NCBI GenBank assembly: GCA_002973635.1
Contig: CP027224.1
Coordinates: forward strand, 3,544,501-3,608,500
DNA: 64,000 nt
Direction: 5' to 3'
From: Lysinibacillus sp. B2A1
GTDB taxonomy: Bacteria > Bacillota > Bacilli > Bacillales_A > Planococcaceae
Shown here: in pieces, positions 1-9,290 of the stretch
How positions within the stretch are numbered: position 1 is the first letter of the stretch
Layout: each line of letters begins with the position of its first letter
Position numbers and translations under genes: made by a program
The notes under the pieces: model-generated
Told to the model about the DNA's origin: nothing
Databases searched by the model: none
Seen by the model: only the letters and a program-made list of their open reading frames with translations

Positions 1-845
1 TACTTGCTCTAAATGCTTCTATTGAGGCAGCACGCGCAGGTGAACACGGTAAAGGCTTTGCTGTAGTCGCACAGGAAGTTCGAAAGCTTGCTGAGGGCAC
101 TGTCTCAGCACTAAGTGAGGTTTCCACGAACGTCCATCATTTAAAAAGCTATTCGAATGATGTATCTAACTCCATTACAGAAACAACAGAAATCATTAAA
201 GATGCAACTGTTGAGGCGAAAGAATCGTTGCCATTATTGAACGCTATTGTAAGCGCCATTGAAGGGATTAATCTGGATGTCACAAATACGGCTGCTATCT
301 CACAGGAACAGGCAGCTGCAATTGACGAAGTATCTGCAAGAATGATTGAAATATCCAATTTACAGGATGATATTCGAGACTATAGTCATAATACATCTAG
401 TGATATACACTTATTAGGAAAAGAAATTAACCGTTTCCGTAATGATATCGTTGCGAAAAATAATGTTCAGCTATCGTCTATAGCACTATTACAATTATCA
501 AAGGCAGATCATATTTTATGGAAATGGCGAATTTATAATATGTTCCTCGGACTTGAAAATGTACAACCGAGTGATGTATCTTCTCATAAAGATTGTCGTC
601 TAGGTAAATGGTATACGTCTCCACGCTCTGTAGAACGTTTTGGACACTTACAAGATTATCGTGATCTAGATGCCTATCATATACGTGTTCATGAGTCAGC
701 AAAATTAGCAGCAGAGGCTCATAAGGCTGGGCATATACAGCAAGCCGAAATTCATTTAAAAGAAGTTGACCAGGCATCTGAGAAGGTTCTCTACTTTATT
801 AATAATTTAATTACTCATTTAGAAAAAGAACGTGTAATGCACTAA
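1..845 (+). CDS. Methyl-accepting chemotaxis protein, C-terminal part (partial), with CZB domain
   Basis: The reading frame enters from the left edge of the window (first full codon at base 3) and stops at 843-845; the N-terminal sensor part lies outside. The first residues form the conserved hairpin tip of the chemoreceptor signalling domain ([20 protein letters not shown]), which contacts CheA and CheW. The last roughly 120 residues look like a chemoreceptor zinc-binding (CZB) domain: HILWKW, then CRLGKWY, then the paired histidines of YHIRVH, which would supply the His/Cys zinc ligands. CZB receptors are usually soluble or respond to zinc or redox state (family knowledge). Whether this one has membrane segments cannot be seen. 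A GAGGGG/CCCCTC inverted repeat follows the stop at 849-866 but lacks a T tract, so read-through into the next gene is possible. Confidence 0.93.
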   Translation, partial: LALNASIEAARAGEHGKGFAVVAQEVRKLAEGTVSALSEVSTNVHHLKSYSNDVSNSITETTEIIKDATVEAKESLPLLNAIVSAIEGINLDVTNTAAISQEQAAAIDEVSARMIEISNLQDDIRDYSHNTSSDIHLLGKEINRFRNDIVAKNNVQLSSIALLQLSKADHILWKWRIYNMFLGLENVQPSDVSSHKDCRLGKWYTSPRSVERFGHLQDYRDLDAYHIRVHESAKLAAEAHKAGHIQQAEIHLKEVDQASEKVLYFINNLITHLEKERVMH

Positions 846-889
846 GTAGAGGGGACTCTTCCCCTCCTTAACTAGTAGGAGGTTTTAGC

Positions 890-1171
890 GTGAACAAGCG
901 AGCGCTGATTAAATTTTTTGGTGATGTATATGGTACAGGCTACCGTTTTTTCATTAAACAAAAAGCGATTGAACTAGGATTAAAAGGATATTGTAAGCTT
1001 AATGACCAGGAACAGATTGAAGTTGAAGTAGAGGGCTCTAAAAAAGCAATAGAAGAATTCCTTGTATTTGTTCAAAAAGGCGTAAGCCCGCAAGCTGATT
1101 CTAATTCATTTACTTTAGAGCTTTATGATGATTTAAAAGGATATGTACGAATGGAGTCAGACATCGTTTAG
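890..1171 (+). CDS. Acylphosphatase-like protein
   Basis: A 93-aa protein with a GTG start 7 bases after AGGAGG (877-882). It aligns by eye along its whole length with small acylphosphatases, which hydrolyse the carboxyl-phosphate bond of acyl phosphates. The phosphate loop is GDVYGTGYR with the catalytic arginine at residue 19, followed by the expected helix and a GYCKLND strand. The family's catalytic asparagine should be at residue 37 (GWVKN in relatives) but is Leu here, with Asn at 38, so activity may be altered. It follows the chemoreceptor by 44 bases and is closed by a terminator that overlaps its stop codon. Confidence 0.8.
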   Translation: MNKRALIKFFGDVYGTGYRFFIKQKAIELGLKGYCKLNDQEQIEVEVEGSKKAIEEFLVFVQKGVSPQADSNSFTLELYDDLKGYVRMESDIV

Positions 1172-1187
1172 TCTGGCTCTTTTCTTT
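1154..1187 (+). terminator. Rho-independent terminator of the acylphosphatase gene
   Basis: GAGTCAGAC (1154-1162) pairs with GTCTGGCTC (1171-1179) with one wobble pair and is followed by a T-rich tract. The stem overlaps the stop codon of the acylphosphatase-like gene. Confidence 0.85.
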
Positions 1188-1717
1188 GGGTAGGGTAGTT
1201 ATAGTAAGGTTTATTTTAAATGACGTTGCTGGGGGCAAGTTTTTTTATTAAAATTAAAGTTATTACTTCAATGCTTTTCACTCCGATATTTTCAGGAGTG
1301 GGGCTAATAATTAAGCTGGCAGTCTAAGCTCAATTTTGATTAGATTCATCAAATTGTACGATTCCTCATTTTTGAAGAAGCCTGTCAAATAAGACTGATA
1401 AAAAGTCACTCAACAAACTGAAGAATGTGTAATAGTACTCACAAATTTATCGTCTAACTGACGTTTTGCACCGCTTCTATTATGTATAAGAAGTTAGAAA
1501 AAACTCAAAAGCGAAAGGTCACTTTATCCTTTCGCCTAATTTTGATCAGTTATCCTTTTTTAAAGCACCATTTTTTTAACGAATCTTACAATTCTCGTGC
1601 ATGAATGTTAAGGTTATATTTGATTGTTAGATTCAAATTAATTTAAAGCGAAATTACAGAACGTTTAACATTTATTTTTATTAGTAAATTCCTTATCCAT
1701 CAAAAAATGGTAGTTAC
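1188..1717. other. Gene-poor intergenic stretch
   Basis: About 530 bases without a credible coding frame or start with ribosome binding site. A small hairpin (CACTCC/GGAGTG, about 1279-1301) and the terminator listed separately at 1497-1535 are the only structures I see. Confidence 0.5.
1497..1535 (-). terminator. Terminator of the hybrid-kinase operon
   Basis: Read on the minus strand, GCGAAAGG (1535-1528) pairs with CCTTTCGC (1518-1511) and is followed by TTTTGAGTTTTTTC. It lies about 180 bases after the stop of the large hybrid kinase gene. Confidence 0.6.
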
Positions 1718-4561
1718 TTAATGATCTCTTGGAAAAATAACATCACCATGACTTGAATCAGAAAGTAAGAAGCTAACAAGCACCTTAGAAATTTCATCAG
1801 GAGAGTATGGTTTAGTTAAATATTTTTCAATTTTATACTCTTCTACCTTTTCCTTTGCTTCGTCCAATGCGGAGGAGATTACTATTGGGATATTTTTGGT
1901 TTGTTCCCTTGCTTTTAGCTCTTGAATCAAATCCCATCCACTCATGTCTTCTCCAAGCATAAGATCTATCACTATTCCAATTAATGGAGTATGAAGTGCA
2001 TCCTCAAAAGCTTTCTTCGGATCATTATGATGGATAACTGTAAAGCCTTTGCTTTTTAATTCTTCAGATAAAAGTAAAGCTAAGCTTAAATCATCTTCTA
2101 CAATCAATACATTTAAGCCTTTTTGTTCATTAAATTCTTCATCTTCATCCAATATGAATTTTTGACCTTCAAGTGGCAAAGTAAAATAAACAGTTGTACC
2201 TTGTCCTTCCTCAGAATCTATCCAAATTTCTCCGCCATGTTTTATGATTATTTCCTTACATATCGAAAGACCTAAGCCTGTTCCACCTATTTCGCGTCTC
2301 AAGCTATTATCTATTCGCTTAAACTTTTGGAATAATTGAGCGACATCTTTTTTAGAGATTCCTATTCCGTCATCCTTTATGCTTACTTGAATCATGTTAC
2401 TTTTGTTTTCCAGTAAAATAGCTATATCTCCACCATTAGGAGAAAACTTAATTGCATTTCCAATTAAATTTGTGAACACTTGGATTAATCTATCCTGATC
2501 AGCATAAATCTTCACATCTCTAGCTTTATCAATTAAATGAATATGATGCTTTCTTTCATGCCTAAAACGATTCACAAGCTCAAATGCAATTTCATTCAAT
2601 TGTAATAATTGCATATTATAATTTTGTTTACCTGACTCCATACGTTGTAAATCAAGGAAATCATTTATAAGGTTGGTCAAACGGACAGCCTCATTATGAA
2701 TAGTTTGAATGTATTTATTTTGACGTTCTGGTTTTAAATTTTTAATTAAAAGAAGTTCTGTAAAACCAAGTACACTTGATAATGGTGTCCGTAATTCATG
2801 ACTAACGGTACTAACTAATTCGGACTTCATCTGGTCAACTTCATACTCTCTTGTAATATCACGATGAACAAATATTGTCCCAACTTTTTCATTTCCCTCA
2901 AATAAACATGTCGCATATACTTCAATAAAAATTTGATTTTCCTCAACAATTGAATAACGTAACTTTCTTGTATCTGTAAAACTTTCTATAATGGTTGTCT
3001 CAAAGAATTCGATTAACTCCTCTGATTGTGCACTGAGATTTTGAAAATGCATTAGCCAGTCTTTTTTGAATATACAGTGCTTTTCAAATAAATCTTGATA
3101 ATTCATAATGCTACAAAAAGCTCGGTTAATTAAGATGGTATCTCCTGAAGCTGATACTAGCTGTATTCCCTCATTTACATTGTCAATAATATTTTGATTT
3201 AACTTTCTTGACCTCTCCACTTCTTCATACATTAAAATTCGTTCAAATGCTATAGAAACACGATTTAATAAGCCATTTAAATTATTGATTTCTTGATGAC
3301 TATGTGGATGTCCTTCACGCGTTGCCATCAAAACAGCTACTAATTCTCCTTTTGAATTCAGAACAGAAGAATAAAGATCATATGCATAATAAGGTTCAAG
3401 AGCTATTCCTTGTTTATTTAATCCCAATTCACGTTTAATAACGAATGTTTTCTCTTCTTCTAATCTGAAGCGTTTGTCTATATCGAGATTTTCTACAAGT
3501 GTTAAAGCAGTTTGCCTAGTTAAACCTTTGGTTGCATAAACATTTCCTTCCATCCAATAAAGTATACTCTTATCGTATTGATAAATGTCATTTAAATAAT
3601 TATGAAGATTTTCTAGTAACTTTTGTTTATTTAACGTAAAAGTTAACACATGATTTAGCTGATTATATTTTTCTAAATGATTTAACGAATTCTGTAATTG
3701 TAATTGGTTTTCCTGTAATTCATCCTGCTGAGCTAAGAGTTCTTCATTTTGTGTAGTGAGTACCTCTTCTTTTTCTTGAATAGACTGTGTCATTTTAAGG
3801 AATGAATTAGCTAAAATCCCCAATTCATCTTCTTTTTGGACAAGACTCCCAAGTTCTATTGATTTACCAGAAGCAAGGGCATTTGTTGCAAGTGTTAATT
3901 GTTCAATAGGACGAATGATATTGTTTAATACTCTTCGAAGAATGATACTGACAGACAATAAAATTAATCCACTTAAAAATAAAGAAAAAATTGTAAATTT
4001 TTGTCCTTGATCAACAGTTTTTTCAAAAATATTGTTTAATTCTGCATCCGTTTTTTTCTTATATGATTTCGTATATGCTACTACTTTATTTACCAGGTCA
4101 TTTGTTCCACCATTTGAAAGATTTCTTAAAGCTTCGTAGTCATTGGCTTTTACAAACTTAATAGCCTCTGGAAGAATAACCGTTTTATAATTATAATGGA
4201 AATCAACTAATTCGTTACAAAGTTCTCTCTCATCTTTAGAAAGAGACAGTTGAGAGAACTGCTGTAATAATATCTCAAATTCTTCCAAATTTTCATTTAA
4301 TAATTTTAGTTCTTGTTCATTTTGAAAGGCATAATAACCTCTAGCACGAAAAAAAATACCATTAAAATTTTCTTCTAAATCCTCTACCAATAGAGCTTTT
4401 TTATATACTAAATCACGTTCCTTTTGCAAGTTTGTATTACTTGCGTTAAAAGCTAAAAAAAATATAAACAGAATCATTAAAAAGCTAAGTGTTAATATGA
4501 CTAGCATTTTCAAAAATCGACTACGAATGCTTTTCTCCAGAAGTGGAATTGGCTTAAACAT
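1718..4561 (-). CDS. Membrane hybrid sensor histidine kinase/response regulator
   Basis: 947 aa. Visible order: a membrane helix (about 18-38), a helical extracytoplasmic sensor (about 40-190), a second membrane helix (about 190-208), HAMP, a coiled coil rich in Gln/Glu (260-300), a GAF-like region (305-445), a PAS domain (450-575), HisKA with phospho-acceptor His588 (STVSHELRTP), an ATPase domain (Asn702; GTGLGLSICKE at about 761), and a C-terminal receiver with Asp866 and Lys917. It probably autophosphorylates at the membrane and passes phosphate to its own receiver and to the neighbouring regulators. Its start overlaps the end of the receiver-only gene by 8 bases, so translation is coupled. 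It is the last gene of a three-gene minus-strand operon. The stimulus is unknown. Confidence 0.93.
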   Translation of the reverse strand: MFKPIPLLEKSIRSRFLKMLVILTLSFLMILFIFFLAFNASNTNLQKERDLVYKKALLVEDLEENFNGIFFRARGYYAFQNEQELKLLNENLEEFEILLQQFSQLSLSKDERELCNELVDFHYNYKTVILPEAIKFVKANDYEALRNLSNGGTNDLVNKVVAYTKSYKKKTDAELNNIFEKTVDQGQKFTIFSLFLSGLILLSVSIILRRVLNNIIRPIEQLTLATNALASGKSIELGSLVQKEDELGILANSFLKMTQSIQEKEEVLTTQNEELLAQQDELQENQLQLQNSLNHLEKYNQLNHVLTFTLNKQKLLENLHNYLNDIYQYDKSILYWMEGNVYATKGLTRQTALTLVENLDIDKRFRLEEEKTFVIKRELGLNKQGIALEPYYAYDLYSSVLNSKGELVAVLMATREGHPHSHQEINNLNGLLNRVSIAFERILMYEEVERSRKLNQNIIDNVNEGIQLVSASGDTILINRAFCSIMNYQDLFEKHCIFKKDWLMHFQNLSAQSEELIEFFETTIIESFTDTRKLRYSIVEENQIFIEVYATCLFEGNEKVGTIFVHRDITREYEVDQMKSELVSTVSHELRTPLSSVLGFTELLLIKNLKPERQNKYIQTIHNEAVRLTNLINDFLDLQRMESGKQNYNMQLLQLNEIAFELVNRFRHERKHHIHLIDKARDVKIYADQDRLIQVFTNLIGNAIKFSPNGGDIAILLENKSNMIQVSIKDDGIGISKKDVAQLFQKFKRIDNSLRREIGGTGLGLSICKEIIIKHGGEIWIDSEEGQGTTVYFTLPLEGQKFILDEDEEFNEQKGLNVLIVEDDLSLALLLSEELKSKGFTVIHHNDPKKAFEDALHTPLIGIVIDLMLGEDMSGWDLIQELKAREQTKNIPIVISSALDEAKEKVEEYKIEKYLTKPYSPDEISKVLVSFLLSDSSHGDVIFPRDH

Positions 4562-4919
4562 TTAAAATTTCCTCCACTAATTTCACTAGTTTAACTGGAC
4601 TAAAAGGCTTAGACATAAAATAATCGACTCCCATATCGAAAACTTTATGACGATCACTTTCCTGTGATTTAGCGGTCAACATTAGTATGGGCAATTTCAT
4701 TTTAATTTCTTCTGGTAATTGTTCGATCACCTCAATTCCTGTTAAATTTGGCATCATATAATCTAATATCATTAAATCATAGGAGTATTCGTTGACTTTT
4801 TTCAGTGCTTCTTTCCCATCCTCCGCTTCATCAATGTCAAATTCTAAATCTTCCAATGTATCACGTATTAACATACGTAATATTTCTTCATCATCTACAA
4901 CTAGAATTCTAGTCATCAT
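4554..4919 (-). CDS. Single-domain response regulator (CheY/Spo0F-like)
   Basis: 121 aa, a lone receiver domain with the acidic pair DD at 9-10, phospho-acceptor Asp53 (LMILDYMMPN) and a C-terminal KPFSP loop. No output domain is present, so it most likely moves phosphate between partners in a relay, or acts by protein contact. It lies between the GGDEF regulator (24 bases upstream) and the hybrid kinase (8-base overlap), which are its likely partners. The start has GAAGAGGGTGC upstream. Confidence 0.93.
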   Translation of the reverse strand: MMTRILVVDDEEILRMLIRDTLEDLEFDIDEAEDGKEALKKVNEYSYDLMILDYMMPNLTGIEVIEQLPEEIKMKLPILMLTAKSQESDRHKVFDMGVDYFMSKPFSPVKLVKLVEEILNV

Positions 4920-4942
4920 GCACCCTCTTCTCTACTTAAATA

Positions 4943-6571
4943 TCAACTAAATACTCGATTAATTAATCGTAAAATGCGCTCAGATACTTCAGGCACATGG
5001 AAAGGTTTGATAATATAATCATCTGCTCCATTTTCTAAAGCTCTCATCACATATTCTTCTCCTATCCGAGCAGTTAGCATAGAGACAAGTACATCTCTAG
5101 AAGTATATTTTTCCCTGATTTTTTTAAGTACTTCGATACCATCCATATTCGGTAACATCCAATCTAATAAAATAATGTACCTACAATTCGGATCATACCA
5201 ATTAGAATGAAGAAAACTTATACCATCACTAAATGCCATTACTTCAATCATATATTCTTCGCTTAATTCAAAATTTTCAAAGTGCTTTAAAAATAGATTT
5301 CGAATAATGTAAACATCATCAATGACGATTATCCTTACTTTTACTTTCTTTTTCACTATATCAGCTACACTATCATAGATAATCGTTTGATTTCTGCCAT
5401 TTTGCTTGGCTGCATAAAGCGCTTGGTCTGCTTCTTCTAACATTTTTTTAGGATGAAGATTAAAAGGAGTGGCCTCAACAAGACCTGAAGAAAAAGTTAC
5501 ATTGAAACTTACTCCGTTCGCCAAGAAAAAATTGTGCTCCATTGATTTTCGTAATCTTTCTATTAAGGTATATGCTTCCTTATCCGATGTTTGTGGCATT
5601 AAAATGACAAATTCCTCACCACCATATCTACAAATAACATCCTCTTCTCGCTTAAAATTCTTTACTAGAGCAGCAAACCCTTTTAATACCTCATCACCAA
5701 CTAAATGACCATATGTATCATTCACCTTCTTGAAATAATCTAAATCTAAAATAGCAATTGATAATGGCTCTTTATTATAATTAATTTGATTAATATATTT
5801 TTGTAATTGAGATTCCATAAATTTACGATTATACACTTGAGTTAGTTCGTCAATGACAATCGCATGTTCTAATTCCTTTTTGTGTGCTAACCGATTAGAA
5901 ACATAGGAAATTAATATGTCTTGATCAATTGGTTTGGGCATAAAATCCAAAGCGCCCATTTCAAATGCTCGTAGTCTATTTTCTTTACTGTTATTACTGC
6001 TTATCACTGTAACAAACATCCGCTCTTTCTTGATTTTTTTTACATTTTTTAAAATAGAAAAACCACTAGTATCAGGCAACATAATGTCTAAAAATACGAT
6101 AGAAGGCTGCAATTCATAAATTAGTTCCATTCCACGTTTACCATTATGGGCTACCATAACAGAGTAGCCTTTTTTCTCTAAAACATTTTTCATATAAGAA
6201 ATGAACACAATATCATCATCTATAATTAATATAAAATCTTGTTCATAGCAATTATGGGTAGCGTTAAATTCTATTTCTTCGCCAAGCTCCAAAATATTAG
6301 TTTCGTAAAATTTAATACCTTCAATAATCGGCACTAGATATGCCTGCCATTCATTTTTAGACCAATTTTTCTCACTAGTTTCATTTAACATTTCTAATTT
6401 TTCACTAGCAATAATAGTAAGTTCATCTAATCCAATAGAACCAGCTGTCCCTTTTAGATTATGTAAAAATGTATATAATTCTTTTTCTAAAATAAAATCA
6501 TACTTATCCCATTTTTGAAAATTCTCATGTATCCGATTATAAATCATTTGATGATATTTTTCTGTTACCAT
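4943..6571 (-). CDS. Hpt-REC-GGDEF-REC response regulator, diguanylate cyclase
   Basis: 542 aa with an unusual order of four modules. Residues 1-95 resemble a histidine phosphotransfer domain (HNLKGTAGSIG, His37). A first receiver follows (about 112-228, Asp162), then a GGDEF domain (about 235-400) with active-site GGEEF at 317-321 and an intact inhibitory RxxD site (Arg308, Asp311) five residues earlier. A second receiver closes the protein (about 411-535, Asp470, KPF). The predicted product is cyclic di-GMP, made under control of phosphorylation. As first gene of the operon with a receiver-only protein and a hybrid kinase, it looks like both phosphate carrier and output. The first AUG follows a purine-rich GGGGAGATAAT ribosome binding site. 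Confidence 0.93.
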   Translation of the reverse strand: MVTEKYHQMIYNRIHENFQKWDKYDFILEKELYTFLHNLKGTAGSIGLDELTIIASEKLEMLNETSEKNWSKNEWQAYLVPIIEGIKFYETNILELGEEIEFNATHNCYEQDFILIIDDDIVFISYMKNVLEKKGYSVMVAHNGKRGMELIYELQPSIVFLDIMLPDTSGFSILKNVKKIKKERMFVTVISSNNSKENRLRAFEMGALDFMPKPIDQDILISYVSNRLAHKKELEHAIVIDELTQVYNRKFMESQLQKYINQINYNKEPLSIAILDLDYFKKVNDTYGHLVGDEVLKGFAALVKNFKREEDVICRYGGEEFVILMPQTSDKEAYTLIERLRKSMEHNFFLANGVSFNVTFSSGLVEATPFNLHPKKMLEEADQALYAAKQNGRNQTIIYDSVADIVKKKVKVRIIVIDDVYIIRNLFLKHFENFELSEEYMIEVMAFSDGISFLHSNWYDPNCRYIILLDWMLPNMDGIEVLKKIREKYTSRDVLVSMLTARIGEEYVMRALENGADDYIIKPFHVPEVSERILRLINRVFS

Positions 6572-7020
6572 AAATTATCTCCCCTATCAATATTTACTCT
6601 ACATAAGTATAACTTACTATTTTAAAAAATCCATTGAATATTTTTGAACATTTTTTAGTATTAAAGACATAGTACAAAGGGATCTATTATCATTTTTTTA
6701 TTTTTCAAAAAAACATTATTAATAAAAAAGCTATAAATTAATAAGAAAAAAATAGACACAAGAAAAATGGAAAAAGATAAAACTATAGTAATGCAAATCA
6801 TTTAATGATAAATAATATTGTGTCGTGGATATCGTTAGACTAAATACCTTTTCTTGAATGATTAAAAGTAGAAGAAGATTTCACTCATTCTAAGTATTAT
6901 CATTGAGAAAATTAACAATTAGCAGTAAAATTTATGTAAGGTTTATTTTTTTGATGAAACTTTGTGTCGATTATTTCGTATAAGAAGATAGACGTATTGA
7001 AAAGCAAGGAGGAAGAAACA
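6572..7020. other. AT-rich divergent intergenic region
   Basis: About 450 bases between the divergent signalling operon and xpaC. Promoters for both must lie here, but I cannot pick -10/-35 pairs with confidence. An in-frame ATG at 6964 upstream of xpaC lacks a ribosome binding site, so I do not treat it as the start. Confidence 0.4.
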
Positions 7021-7671
7021 ATGCTTAGTGTCAAACAGTTTTTCACTAGACATACCGCTAGCTTCTTTATTTCTCTAACAACTGTTTCTATCTCAGCAAT
7101 TGTGGCAAATCCAGGATACTTCCTTGGTAGTTTATTTTTTGCTGGAACTTACGCGACGAGTACAGCGTTGCTGAAACATAGACAGAAGAAGAAAGTTATG
7201 CAATTAACAGGTATAACAAAAGAAGAATATAAACATATTGAAACCCAAATTATAACAGCAAATAAACAGATTCAAACATTGAGCCAAAACTACTTACGTG
7301 TACGCTCTGTCGCAGCATTTAAGCAATTACTTGAAATGACGCGTATTTCGAAAAATATTGTAAAAATTGTCAAGACAGATCCCCGAAAATTTTATAATGT
7401 AGAGCAATTTTTTTATGCACATCTACCTTCAGCTGTAGAATTAACGGAAAAATACACAATGCTATCGAAACAGCCTGTAAAGGATTCAGAAATTCAAATT
7501 ACTTTATCTAAAACGAGGGAAACATTGACAGATTTAAATGATACGATTCAGATTGATTTAAAGGATGCGCTTTCCAATGATATCGATCACCTTCAAATGG
7601 AAATCGAATTCGCGAATCGTTCCAATAATAGAAGAAGAGAACAATTGGAGTGGCGAGGCGATGATAAGTGA
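7021..7671 (+). CDS. xpaC: XpaC-family protein
   Basis: 216 aa from the ATG at 7021, chosen because AAGGAGG lies 8 bases upstream. The N-terminus carries two hydrophobic stretches (about residues 12-50), followed by a charged helical region. This pattern and the following telA gene match the xpaC-yaaN pair of Bacillus; xpaC was named for hydrolysis of 5-bromo-4-chloroindolyl phosphate, but its true role is unsettled (established background). The stop overlaps the telA GTG start (GTGA at 7668-7671), so the two genes are translationally coupled. Confidence 0.87.
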   Translation: MLSVKQFFTRHTASFFISLTTVSISAIVANPGYFLGSLFFAGTYATSTALLKHRQKKKVMQLTGITKEEYKHIETQIITANKQIQTLSQNYLRVRSVAAFKQLLEMTRISKNIVKIVKTDPRKFYNVEQFFYAHLPSAVELTEKYTMLSKQPVKDSEIQITLSKTRETLTDLNDTIQIDLKDALSNDIDHLQMEIEFANRSNNRRREQLEWRGDDK

Positions 7672-8732
7672 CAGCAAATGATCATGCATTTCAGCTTAAT
7701 ACGATACAAGGGCTTTCTCCCCTTGTACATACTTATTTAGAAACAACAAATAACGAGGCGATGGCGACGTATGAAACGCTATCGCCTCTTGCACAAAGTC
7801 GTGCACTTCTATATGCCAGTCAAATTGATTTGGCAAATTTTGAATCTGTACTATCCTTAGGGCAAGATTCACAACGATCACTTTCTCACTTCGCTGATCG
7901 CATGCTTGCACAGGTGAAGCAGAAGGATGTAACCAAAATTGGACAAATGCTAGATTCATTAATGCAAACATTAGATCGTGTAGATCCTAACGCCCTAGAG
8001 CCGAAAAAGCAATCTTTCTTCAAAAAAATGTTTAGTAAAACGGAACGCCCAATTAAGCAAACATTAACAGAGTTTGAACGAATCAGTATCCAGGTCGAAC
8101 GTATTGGTGTACAGCTAGAGCGTGCACAGATTCAACTCATAAAAGATGTAGAGATGCTTGAGGATCTTTACTCACATAATAGAGGATTTTTTGAGGAGCT
8201 TGCCACTGCGATTGCTGCAGGGCAAATGAAAAAGCAGCAAGCTATTGAGACAGAACTACCGACAAAGGTACAAAGTGTACAGGCAGCGAAGCAACCTCTT
8301 GCAGTCCAACAGCTTAATGACTTAGCCGCTCAAATCGAGCGTCTAGATCAACGGATTTATGACTTACAAGTTTCACAACAAGTTGCCTTGCAAACTGCAC
8401 CCCAAATACGTATGATTCAGCAAGCAAACCAAACACTTGCAGAAAAAATTGAATTTTCAATTGTTACCCTTATACCGCTTTGGAAAAATCAGCTGGCCAT
8501 GATGTTATCGATGAATATGGATCAACACTATGCACAGCTAGAGGAACGTTTGTCTCGTACACACGATCGCTTTACGAGCCCCTCTTTCGAACAGCAAGTT
8601 TCAAAATTTAGAGAAACCCAGCAAGAGCTCAAAACGGCTATTCAGGATGTCTTTGCTCTTCATACAGCTACAGAGCAAGAAAAACAGCATCTACAGGATG
8701 TCGCTGAATTAAAGGGTTATAAGAAAAACTAG
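7668..8732 (+). CDS. telA: TelA/YaaN toxic-anion-resistance family protein
   Basis: 354 aa, GTG start overlapping the xpaC stop. It is almost entirely helical, polar and rich in Gln/Glu, typical of the TelA family (tellurite and bacteriocin resistance or envelope stress, precise biochemistry unknown). There is no membrane segment, so it is likely cytoplasmic and may work with the membrane-anchored XpaC. It ends before a strong hairpin at 8756-8784. Confidence 0.88.
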   Translation: MTANDHAFQLNTIQGLSPLVHTYLETTNNEAMATYETLSPLAQSRALLYASQIDLANFESVLSLGQDSQRSLSHFADRMLAQVKQKDVTKIGQMLDSLMQTLDRVDPNALEPKKQSFFKKMFSKTERPIKQTLTEFERISIQVERIGVQLERAQIQLIKDVEMLEDLYSHNRGFFEELATAIAAGQMKKQQAIETELPTKVQSVQAAKQPLAVQQLNDLAAQIERLDQRIYDLQVSQQVALQTAPQIRMIQQANQTLAEKIEFSIVTLIPLWKNQLAMMLSMNMDQHYAQLEERLSRTHDRFTSPSFEQQVSKFRETQQELKTAIQDVFALHTATEQEKQHLQDVAELKGYKKN

Positions 8733-8755
8733 TTCCATCTATTTCATGAAACAAA

Positions 8756-8784
8756 GGGTGGTTCAGAAATCCCCTGAACCACCC
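8756..8784. terminator. Hairpin terminator between convergent genes
   Basis: GGGTGGTTCAG and CTGAACCACCC form a perfect 11-bp stem with a 7-base loop. It separates telA (+) from the small minus-strand gene. The T tract is weak in both directions. Confidence 0.75.
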
Positions 8785-8798
8785 TACTCTTGTGAAAC

Positions 8799-8996
8799 TT
8801 ATTCAAAATAGTCTTTATAGTAGCCACCAATATTACCAGTATTATCGATTATAAAGATGAACTCTTCTGTTTCATTTTTAACTTCATAATTTTTTCCAAC
8901 CGTCAATACATTGGATACTAAATATTTAGATGCATTTGTATGCTTGCATGTAACTGTGCGAAGTGTTGGCGCATCTTTCCATTTTAAGTGTAACAT
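8799..8996 (-). CDS. Small conserved protein (DUF6501-like)
   Basis: 65 aa from the ATG at 8996, which follows a GAGAGGTAGAG ribosome binding site; an in-frame start 27 bases further upstream has no better signal. The sequence (LKWKDAPTLRT, TVGKNYEVKNETEEF, IIDNTGNIGGYYKDYF) resembles a short conserved Bacillus family of unknown function that I recall as DUF6501. It looks like a compact beta-rich cytoplasmic protein. Family name is from memory. Confidence 0.75.
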   Translation of the reverse strand: MLHLKWKDAPTLRTVTCKHTNASKYLVSNVLTVGKNYEVKNETEEFIFIIDNTGNIGGYYKDYFE

Positions 8997-9148
8997 AATC
9001 TCTCTACCTCTCTTTACTAGCATGAAGCTAATGTCTACTGCTTATTTTATAATATTTTAGATCTTTTGTGGAGAAAAAAACCATAGAAGACCATATTTTC
9101 TTGATAAACAACCGTCTTTATCATTAATTTTTACTTTGAGGTGTTAAT

Positions 9149-9244
9149 ATGAGCTTTGGTGGTGTACCGCAATGGTTTTTTATCATTGCCGTAGCATTTG
9201 CAATTTGCTTTATTTTATATGCAGAATGGAATTCTAGAAAATAA
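9149..9244 (+). CDS. 31-aa single-pass membrane peptide
   Basis: ATG at 9149 lies 6 bases after TTGAGGTG. The peptide has a short polar start (MSFGGVPQW), one hydrophobic helix (FFIIAVAFAICFILYA) and a charged tail ending in NSRK. The start signal, the single helix and an immediate terminator support a real gene. Function unknown. Confidence 0.6.
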   Translation: MSFGGVPQWFFIIAVAFAICFILYAEWNSRK

Positions 9245-9274
9245 GTGAGCCCAATTATTGGACTCACCTTTTTT
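9245..9274. terminator. Bidirectional terminator
   Basis: GTGAGCCCA (9245-9253) and TGGACTCAC (9259-9267) form a stem with one mismatch, followed by CTTTTTTC. It serves the small plus-strand peptide gene and also lies just after the ABC ATPase gene on the minus strand. Confidence 0.8.
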
Positions 9275-9290
9275 CATTCCTATATGAACT

